Source: Siderastrea radians
Taxonomy: Eukaryota; Cnidaria; Anthozoa; Scleractinia; Rhizangiidae
DNA: 64,000 nucleotides
Assembly: GCA_964017195.1 (NCBI GenBank)
Contig: OZ024898.1
Coordinates: 13,468,057-13,532,056, forward strand
Reading direction: 5' to 3'
This document shows, one piece after another, positions 55,890-64,000 of the stretch. A model generated the notes under the pieces. The model did not search any database and was not told the DNA's origin. It was given only the letters and a program-made list of their open reading frames with translations. The position numbers and the translations under genes are program-made. Position 1 is the stretch's first letter. Every line of letters begins with the position of its first letter.

Positions 55890-55911
55890 CCCTAACAGGG
55901 CCTCGTAGTAG

Positions 55912-56440
55912 TCACGTGACCGTCCGTCCGTACATCCGTACGTCCGTCTGTCCGCACCACAGGCCTACCAATACACTTCCTACACTGGATATAACCCTGT
56001 GCTGAATCCCGTGTGTTTTCGGCGCGAAATCGCATGTTGACCCGCGTTGTAGCAAAACAAGCAAAGGCAACAAAAGTAAAAAACAAACGTGTTAATGGAA
56101 AAAAAAAGTTCAAAAGAACACTCAGTTGTCTTTTTGGTGGAAGGGGAAAAGTTCAATCTAGGCGAAAGAAATTCGGCGATAAAGTTCAGGCAAAAAGTTC
56201 AAATTTGCCTCGTCGGTTCTGTTCGAACTCAGTCGGCTCATCGCTTGAGTTCGCAGCTTTTCGCAGCGGTTTCGACGCCAAATATAGCAGAGCTAGTGCT
56301 TTTTGGTTTTTTCTGTCCACAACCATGGTTTTTACGGCATTTCGAACACATTTTGCCAGGAAAAACACCAGCATTTTCATGCTGATAGGCAGCTTGTCAT
56401 GAAGAAAGAAATTATTAAAATTAAGTGCCGAAACAATGTC
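55912..56440. other. Non-coding, short GTCCGTCC-type repeat
   Basis: A degenerate array of CGTCCGTC/CGTACGTC units lies at 55918-55955. The rest has overlapping open frames of 60-130 codons with no recognisable domain. Confidence 0.45.
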
Positions 56441-56442
56441 AA

Positions 56443-56552
56443 ACGCCTATGGCCTAGTGGACTAGTTACCGGCATCTCACGCCAATGAGCCGGGTTTGAC
56501 CCTCAGCGGGAGCAAGAATTTTTTTCTTTTTTTCTTTGTTTTTTTTTTTAAT
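56443..56552 (+). repeat. tRNA-derived SINE-like sequence with T-rich tail
   Basis: CGCCTATGGCCTAGTGGAC gives an A-box-like segment, and CCGGGTTTGACCCTC a B-box-like one, spaced as in a tRNA. GAGCAAGAATTTTTTTCTTTT follows. The tRNA stems are incomplete, so this is a SINE or pseudo-tRNA rather than a tRNA gene. Confidence 0.55.
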
Positions 56553-58164
56553 AAACGACTTGGATGAGAGTATTTTCACAAATTAATAACTGCCAGCAAA
56601 AACAAAACAAAAGCAAAAAACAGACAAAACAAAAAGGGGGCTCCGCTTTTAGGCTTGGCTAAGTCTATATATTACTACTCATAAGATTAGTGCCTGAAGC
56701 TTAATTGGATAATGGAAGATTAAGCTCATTTATTTTCATAGCTTAGTGACATGGATTCCTGTAAATACATCTAGTCCAACACTCTGACTTCAGCTGCTTG
56801 CATACTTCCTTCTAAAATTTAGCAGTGGAGACCCTTTCAAGCAAGATAGTCAGTGTGGGTCAGTGTAGATCAACCTCCAGACAACCCGGTCAAGATCACT
56901 AATATTTCATTTTGCATCTGAATGCCTTTAAAAATCTAATCACAAATGTCTTGTCCCGAGAAATGCACAGTCTACAGATAAATGTATATCCCTATCTCAA
57001 TTGTGGCCAAGGGATGGACAGTTTTACAGGAAATCAACTCAAACACCATAGCAGATTGTGGTTCTACATGTAGTTATCCACAACAACAGGATTCCAGTAC
57101 AAAGCATCAAGTACATGTAAGTATTGTACAAATATTAACAGCCTATCTTTCCACAATTGTACCAAAAACAATATAGCAAAAATTCACAAGTACGTTCATG
57201 AATAGAAACAAGTAAACCCTCTAAACTATGATGCAAACAGGGGAGCCTCATTCATGCTGGATGAGATAACATAATTCAAAGACTGTACTTACCAAGAGAT
57301 CAAGCATTCTGCCTCAATTTTGAACCTGACTTTCAAGGCGGTTCCATTCATGTTCACTTGACAAAATTTCACTTTTTTGTCAGTGAAATGTGTGTATTTG
57401 TAGCAAGCTGATCACAAAGCTTAACAGTAAGAGAGAATGAAAGAATGTTGTTAGTTATTGCAGTGTACTTGTTGGTGCAATATGTGGCTTGTGTAATAAA
57501 ATGTACGCTGTCTTTTTTATTTTGCTTGCTTTGAAACATAGGAAAATGAAAACAAGGACCCCACGTTGCTCATGCACTGCGACGTTCTTTGGACACTACG
57601 CTTTAAAATTTATACAGTATCTGTAGTGTCACTGTCATGAAAAGTAAAACAAACAGCTGTTTACAACCTTACCTTGTAAATCGGACTCAAGTCTTCTTGT
57701 TTTCAAAACATGGGGAATACTAGTAAGCTTTCATGATGGGCGATTTGAGTAAAATGCTCACATTCCTTCAGCTTGGGATCCACGCAATCGAGATTTCCAT
57801 GACAACCGCCATGGCAACTGAGATTTTAGCTTCTTTGCGCATGCTTCTCAATTAGACCACTGATTGCTACCCTGTCAATCTCGTTGCCAGGTTTTCTTAT
57901 TTGGAGGACCAAGGCTCTGGAAACTAGCGTCATAGCCATATTTGACCATAGTTACCTTTTACCACAGAAGGGCAAAAAGGCGCGAAATATTGCCGCGTAG
58001 ATTTCAAAACTACATTTCTATTTGAAATGGCCACAAATCAAGCAAATGGACCCGTGTTTTGTCAAGCTGCTTGACTGCCTCAGTCCGTAGCTGATCATGC
58101 TAGTGCCCCACTTGCTAACGGTCAGCAAAACAAGGTCCAGATTGCTCAAACAGGCCAGGAATTA
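56553..58164. other. Long intergenic stretch, no gene seen
   Basis: Only short open frames. An (A,C)-rich tract lies near 56593-56635. The last 60 bases before the MITE read as a Gln-rich segment that might be an upstream exon of the kinase-like gene. Confidence 0.4.
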
Positions 58165-58936
58165 CCGCAAACACTGGCATATAAGCTGCACCTTTTTACC
58201 CTAAAATTTCGCTCAAAATCAGGGATGCGGCTTATCTACGAGAACATCTGGAAAAAAATCTGTAATTTTCCATGAATCATCCCCAAAACAGCAAAATAAG
58301 GTCAAAACGGTACCACGCTATCTTCGAGAACTTGCGTGGTAAATGGCCCACTGTTTCTCCGTTGTTGACAACTTTGATGGCAAATTTGTCAAAGCAATTA
58401 TTGAACTCCCTTTCACAGGCGAGTTTGTCACAGATGGATGGCTTCCAAATATCCTTGTAAACAAGCTACGACCAGCTGAAGAAATTGCCAAAACCTCCAT
58501 TTCAGTTTGCTTGGCGAATGAACGAAGCGACAACACTTGTCACCAGTTTTCTCTCTTCTCATCAAATGCCTGGCTACTGAGCCAAGCTACGCAAGCGAGC
58601 GGCCGAACGAACTTGCAAATTTTTGGACATGAATAGCTTTGACTGGAAAAATGCTGGGGAAAACTTCATCGGGGAAAGCGGTCTTGTGTTCAAATACGTT
58701 TACATACCTTTTTGATACTTGTTATAGCGATTAAAATGCGTGTTTGTGTCTTACTCAGACTACAAATTGAATCTCCGATTCATAGTGAAAAGGACTTCAC
58801 TTCAGCCAATATGTTCATTAAATGAAATGACTCGGCTAGAAATTTTTGACAAAAAAATATTTTTTTCCAAATCTTGAGCTTCTAAACTCGGGGTGCAGCT
58901 TATCTGCGAGTGCGGCTTCTACGCCGGTGTTTACGG
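58165..58936. mobile_element. TA-flanked MITE, 772 bp
   Basis: The ends CCGCAAACACTGGC and the inverse of CCGTAAACACCGGC are bordered by TA (58163-58164, 58937-58938). Subterminal copies of ATAAGCTGCACC lie at 58180-58191 and, inverted, near 58893-58904. There is an internal open frame of 97 codons (58343-58636) with no known domain. Confidence 0.75.
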
Positions 58937-58939
58937 TAG

Positions 58940-60667
58940 TTATCCCAAAAGGAAATTCAGAAAGAACACAATAGAGGAACTACACAGAAAGCAGCTCAAG
59001 CGAAACATCTCTCGCAAAAATAAGATGCGCCAAATGACAAAAAAGAAAAGCGTGCACTTATCAAGTCTAAAATAGCGAAACATCTGGAAGCAACCGACAG
59101 CCAAGAAATCAGAGAATTAAAGAACTCTGAGCTCGATGCGAAAAGAAAAGCTGTATTTTATTGGAAAAAATGGAAAGAAACACAGCTTCCATTACAGTCC
59201 CACAGAGACTGTTGCAGGTGGTACCACGTCAAACTTTTCAGTAATAATTTGAGCTAAGGTGAAAAATTTTAATGCTTTTCCTAGATAGTTAAAATCATCA
59301 TATTTTCGTTTTCTTTTTGTATTGATTACATTTTGGACCCCAGGGTGAGGAAATTGATGCAACAGTAACAAATTAATAAAAAATCTTTAAAAATCAAATG
59401 TCCCATATTTACTTCACTCCCCTCCCCCCCTCACCCCCACTCCCAACCCGACACCCAAGTGAAACATCTCGAGCATAACATTAAAAAGTGCATCGTAGGT
59501 AAGATGGTGCAATCAGTTAATTTAATACCATGCTTGGAAAAGAAAATCTGCCAGTCAACTGTCAGTCACATAATTTTTGGACTTTTTCTCATCTTCACCC
59601 TAATCAAAGGAGTTAGTCACCATTCCAGTGAGAGGGTTTGAAAAAGGTCGATGTATTAGACCATAGGTCACATTGTGTTATCGACTGAATCACTTAGCGA
59701 TGTTATTTATTATTTCCATTATCATCAGTCCAAAGACTATCAATCAACATCACTTAACAGATGATACAAGCCACGGTGAAGTTCTTGGAGAAGGGTGTTT
59801 TTGGCATTTGCTCAGAGAAGACCTACAGGGGAATTATGGTAGCTGTGAAGCAATTTAAAGAGAATGTTCACCTCTCTCTTGCTAAACATGAGGCATCTGT
59901 TCTTGCTGAAATGGAACACCCAGGTAATTATCAGTATTCCAGCCAAGAGTGGCAGACAGCTGTTCTCAGCTGTTGTTGGAGAGCAATTTTAATGATTTAC
60001 TTTCCTGCTGTTGTTTAAAGTAAACTAACGTTCAGTCTTCGAGAATCCAATAGAAGCTCATGTTTATTTTCTTTCTTTTCTATTTTTAAATACAGGTTTG
60101 CCTCTGTTATTTGGATTGTGTACAGAGGCCAAACCATACCTTCTTTTTACCCAATTCCATGGCATAGAGGGTCACTGTGTTACCTTTAAGTGCCTAGTGC
60201 TCAAAAGTATTTATTATCACCAAAGTAAATGGTGCAGAATTATGTACGGGTGTGCAGATGCTTTATACTTCATTCATTCTAAGGAATACCTTCACAATGA
60301 TTTAAAGGCTGACAATGTAATTATAAATGAAGGCAATAACAGTTTACACCCCATAATTATAGATTTTGGTAAATCTACAACCCTAGCCAAAGGCAAAGTC
60401 TCCCACCTATCTCTTAGAGATCAGGAAAGGTACAGGAAATTTCACAAGCATATAACCCCTGAAGTTGTAAGAGGAACTTACCCACAGTCTCAGGCTAGTG
60501 ATGTTTATTCATTTTAGCTTCTACTGCCTTTGCTATGCAAGTATAAGCCATATGAGCCTCTTCGTAATTTAGCATTTGCCTGTATAAATGGTACTCCAAA
60601 GAAAAGACCCACGACACAGCAATTGGTAGCTGAGTTACAGTCACAATGTACCAAACAGTTAATGTAA
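58940..60667 (+). pseudogene. Broken protein-kinase gene with basic helical N-terminal exon
   Basis: The segment 58950-59215 encodes a Lys/Arg-rich helix ending in AVFYWKKWKETQLPLQ, probably an upstream exon. The kinase begins at about 59770. Its glycine loop is split by one extra T in a T5 run (near 59802), and the AVKQF Lys follows near 59842. After an intron (donor near 59922, acceptor near 60095) come YLHNDLKADNVI (HRD changed to HND) near 60295, IIDFGKST (DFG) near 60358, and ITPEVVRG...ASDVYSF near 60450-60517. A TAG at 60517 then interrupts the frame, yet KPYEPLRNLAFACI and PKKRPTTQQL continue to 60667, the usual C-lobe end. Not functional as read. Confidence 0.65.
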
Positions 60668-61554
60668 AGTTCAAAACAACATTTTCCAAGATTTGCTAGT
60701 GCATGATACCAATTTACATATGTCACTTGGCTGATCATTCTACAGTCAATCCTCTATTGAGTGGCACATTTTTTGGGACTCTGACAACTGAGAGTGGACA
60801 CTTCGTGCAATTGGGTCTTAATATTTAGTGGTAATAAATTTTATAGTTAACCACGGGCCCCTTTTGGGGTCTACTGGTCTGTTTGCTTTTTCATTAATAT
60901 CAAATTTAGGGGTTGGGAGAGGAATGGTGGCTTCTTTAATCAAGCCTCATTTGCACTGGTTGCATTGTATTTAAAGAGCCAGTATCCTAGCGATTCTCCT
61001 GTCATCTTTGTCACAAGTTTGATTAATTTATATCAAAGTTCCTTGCTCACACATGAATTACTTTTAGACCACCAAGAGGACAATGTTAAATGAATTTTCA
61101 AAACAAAAACAAGCCAAAATTAGTTTTCAGAGATTTTATCTGACACACAGGGGCAGAAACTTGAAAACTTCTGCCAGACGTTTTCAAGTCGGACGCCATT
61201 TCCATCCTGGCCATCCCTATCCAGACATATTTATCATAGTTTCCATGCAGTGGAATACCCATTTCAATGCTACTGGACCAATACGTTTAGGTTTCCAGGG
61301 ATAAAAATGTGTCTCTTGGCTTTTCACAGTGACACTTTCCAATGACCCAGTTGCAACTTTCAATGAGTTCTGTCCAGCAATTCCAGATAAATATCTTTGA
61401 CTTTTCTTGCCACAGGAAATAGTAGACTTCATATCATCACAAAGTGAAGAACATTGCAGTTGCAGTTGAAGGATGTTTTATTTTTGTCAAGACTGGGTAT
61501 GATGCTGTCTGCAAGTCTTGTTATTTGTCAGAGAGGACAACAACTGCAAAAACT
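60668..61554. other. Intergenic, no gene seen
   Basis: Short open frames only, with no domain recognised. Confidence 0.4.
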
Positions 61555-61840
61555 TGTGCAACATAGTTTCCACCACACACTGTAGGTATAGGAACATTTA
61601 GGAATGGTGCAGTTGAAGGCTCTTCCTGTTATTAAGATGCCTCATCTTTCAGTAGCAGGCTGTCTGGATGGCCCATCCACTGTCAGTGAGCTAACAGCTG
61701 CAGCAAAACAGGGGCATACTGTAGTTTCACCACACACCGTAAATACAGGAGCATTTGGCCTGGGAATGATAAATTTGAAGTCTCTTCCTGTTATCAAGAT
61801 GTCCCATCCTTCCTTTCAACGACAGGCTGCAGGATGTTTA
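61555..61840. repeat. Degenerate tandem duplication, about 145 bp
   Basis: The stretch containing CACCACACACTGTAGGTATAG then TTCCTGTTATTAAGATGCC is repeated about 145 bp later as CACCACACACCGTAAATACAG then TTCCTGTTATCAAGATGTC. A 91-codon frame crosses both but shows no domain. Confidence 0.5.
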
Positions 61841-62589
61841 GTTCTTAAAGAAATAAATAAACCAAAAGGATTTCATTAAGTTTATAAGACGAAAACAAAA
61901 AAATATCGCCAAATCAATATCAATTTTTATATACAGTATGATCTTTAAGATATAACACATTTCTGTGACATAGTGTGGTACGTTTGCTTCCAATTTGGTA
62001 TCCCTCTGGGTGAAACTAGGGTAAAACTGAAAGACTTGGCGCGAACTAGCGATGTAAAGGACACTGTAAACAAATAATAAATTTCAAGACCAGTGTAAGT
62101 TTTAAAAAAGCACACGCGAAGCCGTCAGTTCTTTTGGTCCGCTTTTTCTATCGATCACGTAAATGTTTTCTTATAAAAAGGTGCGATGGTTAAAATGGGT
62201 TTATTTTAATGATGATTTCTTTTCAAGACACAAGCTATAAGCAAACAAGCCTTCGGCGGTATAATAAATGTAACATATAATAGAACGGTAATATTCGCAT
62301 TTCAATTCCTGACTTCAAAGGCAATAAATATGGAAACAGAAAAGGTGGAGAACATGTGTTTACCTTTACTCTTGGTCGGCTCCATCGTTGAAATCCATGG
62401 TCAAAATAGGACAGCCTGCTGTACGCTGTCAATGTTTCAAAATGGCAGACATTATCCACGAAATACGCGAAGCAGAAGCTTGAGCAACAAAACATGATCC
62501 ACTGTAACTACAGAAACGTGCGAGTGTTCACGCAAATTCCCCAAATTCTCCTCTCCTTGCTGGGAGCGAAAATTTTCTTTTGACCCATG
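61841..62589. other. Intergenic, no gene seen
   Basis: No supported gene on either strand. Confidence 0.4.
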
Positions 62590-63581
62590 CCTTAATATAC
62601 CTGAGAAGTTAGACGAGTATGGTCTCCAGCTTCAGAAGTTGAGGTCAGTGGCCTCGGATGGAGCTTCTGTCATGACAGGTCAATGTTCAGGTGTAGCTGC
62701 CCATCTCAAACAGGTCAACATCAGTCATTACATTTCACTGTAAGCTAGCCCTTGCCTGCACTGACACCACCAGCGACATTGAGTACATAAAGAACATTGA
62801 ACTGTGGTTGTGGATGGCTTTGTCTATGGAAGTCTAACTTCACGTTAGTTCAACTGTCAGACAAGAGTAAGAAAATTGTGGGTAAGAAGCCTCAAAAGCA
62901 TGTCAAACGAGATAGCTATCATTTCATGCTGCTACCTCCACAATTTTCAATGACTACCTGGCAGTCCTACAGATGTTGAGACAACTAAAGAATCAAGATG
63001 CAGTGGTTGGTGGTTGCCCAAGCAAGGGCAAGACAGCAAAATTCATTGGAGCCACCTGTATCTTGAATGCTGTCCTGTCCATCCTCTCTTCTGTCAGCAA
63101 GATCTTTCAGAAGGGGACAATTAACTTGTCTCACATCAAGCCCTCCATCACCTACACTCTTGCCAAACTGAGTGCAGTAATGCACACCAAGTCTCCCATC
63201 CTTGATTTGAAGAAAAACCTTCTCCCTGAAGGACGCGTGAACCTCTCCGAAGTTAGCCTAAAGCCTGCCGTGGAGGAACAGCTCTCGAACTTACTTCACA
63301 AATACGCAAGGTCACTGCTGGAAAACATTCATCACAGATTTGATAATGCTTTGCCAGTAGTGAATGGTTTCTCCATCTTTGATCCATTGGATGTTCTGAA
63401 TCCTGGATCACCTGGCTTTAAAGAGTATGGTGACAAGGAAGTTAAGATCTTGGCTAGGCACTTCTATTCAGGTGACACTAAAGAGGATCAGCTTCATGCG
63501 GAATGGGAGAAGTTAAAGTGTGATCTATACTACTATACCATGTGCTCAGATAGTTTTGTGATCGTGAGCGAGTATACTTAG
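62590..63581 (+). pseudogene. Broken hAT-type transposase (ZNF862/ZMYM-like core)
   Basis: Coding pieces in shifting frames. 62640-62745 reads VASDGASVMTGQCSGVAAHLK, the second catalytic Asp region of hAT-derived proteins. Pieces at 62745-62950 resemble the helical HCKLALAC...IELWLWM part. 62973-63581 gives QDAVVGGCPSKGKTAKFIGA and a 200-residue helical insert. The C-terminal dimerisation region (hATC) is not seen before the frame ends at 63581. At least three frame changes make it non-functional. Confidence 0.68.
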
Positions 63582-64000
63582 CTGTGTTATCAGCATTTTG
63601 AAGCTGAACAATTCAGCGAGTGGCCTTTATTTCTGTTGGCGATTGTCTCTAGGAACATCAAGTGGTAATTGTAATTTTTTGGTAGAAAACCACCCTTGCA
63701 TCAGGAGCCTGGTCAAAGCCCGGGTTTTTGGCCAAGCTTACCAGGAAAATACGGCCTGGCTAATGGATGTATCTTATTCAATTAATGTTACATTTTTCTC
63801 ATGAAGTGAAAGTTATTGGTTGTTATTGCTTTAATCTCATCATAAGATAATTCAAAGAAACTTTACTAGAGATCACTAAGATGTTTTATTTCCAGCATTT
63901 TAAATGCCTCTGAAGTTACAATTAAAACTGATTCTTCAGCCAGTCATATAATAAAAAGATTCACAAACAAGGTCACTGACTTCACCTTAAAAGAACTGGA
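63582..64000. other. Right edge, possible continuation of the hAT pseudogene
   Basis: The open frame 63598-63804 has no recognisable domain. The very end (63900-64000) reads NASEVTIKTDSSASHIIKR in one frame, hinting at another coding piece that runs off the window. Confidence 0.3.

Larger units (their letters stand above)
43048..55903 (+). mobile_element. 12.9-kb P-element-like DNA transposon with 8-bp target duplication
   Basis: The 14-bp perfect inverted ends AGGCCCTGTTAGGG (43048-43061) and its inverse (55890-55903) are flanked by CGTGGTAG (43040-43047) and CGTAGTAG (55904-55911), matching 7 of 8. Subterminal GCGACAT-like repeats lie just inside both ends. The only original gene is the eight-exon transposase-like gene. 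Within it sit the ISL2EU element (46030-50315) and a MITE (50942-51509). Without these the element would be about 8.0 kb. P elements, hAT and KDZ families make 8-bp duplications; the protein favours P-like. Confidence 0.7.

Noticed and set aside
56013..56402. A 129-codon basic open frame as a gene
   Set aside because: No domain, overlapping frames on the same strand of similar length, and a repeat-rich neighbourhood.

Overview
The window looks like invertebrate nuclear DNA, most probably from an anthozoan cnidarian such as a stony coral. This is inferred from the AT-rich, intron-bearing genes, the very high load of young and old DNA transposons, and the protein families present; no single host gene proves the species. 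Almost everything recognisable belongs to a mobile element, and several elements sit inside one another.

Left arm (1-14.29 kb). A 705-bp MITE with TTAA target duplications (964-1668) is followed by a heavily frameshifted Academ-type transposase gene with a C-terminal PIN/XPG-like nuclease and CXC domain (about 3.08-7.49 kb). Next come a hAT-type zinc-finger fragment (8.2-8.5 kb) and a decayed multi-exon gene of transposase-like character (9.9-14.26 kb).

Centre (14.29-42.95 kb). A Maverick/Polinton is bounded by 214-bp terminal inverted repeats. It carries protein-primed DNA polymerase B, chromodomain integrase, A32/FtsK-like packaging ATPase, adenain-like protease, major capsid protein, a penton-like protein, a minor capsid protein, a collagen-like fibre, a zinc-ribbon/phospholipase-A2-like protein, a VLTF3-like factor and several small proteins. 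The copy is dead: most long genes have frameshifts or stops. Five further elements have inserted into it: a 6.5-kb Academ element with an intact 1.5-kb-codon transposase inside polB (TAA duplication), a THAP/Kolobok-like element with TTAA duplication inside the PLA2 gene, two elements of one 1.0-1.3 kb family with 3-bp ATT/AAT duplications inside the penton and fibre genes, and an array of tRNA-like repeats with a 15-bp duplication inside the VLTF3-like gene. Many Polinton genes share a TCTAA-plus-TATA upstream motif resembling the TCTA late promoter known from mavirus and CroV.

Right arm (43.0-64 kb). A 12.86-kb element (43048-55903) has 14-bp inverted ends and near-perfect 8-bp target duplications. 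Its eight-exon gene appears to encode a P-element-like transposase in which SAP-like and NHL beta-propeller domains occupy the region between the second and third catalytic acids. An ISL2EU transposon (46030-50315, AT duplication) encoding a YqaJ nuclease and a THAP/DDE transposase sits in one of its introns, and a TA-flanked MITE in another. Beyond it are a tRNA-derived SINE, a 772-bp TA-flanked MITE, a broken protein-kinase gene and a broken hAT transposase.

Many frameshifts fall in homopolymer or TA runs, so part of the apparent decay could be assembly error. The nested insertions and in-frame stops cannot be explained that way.
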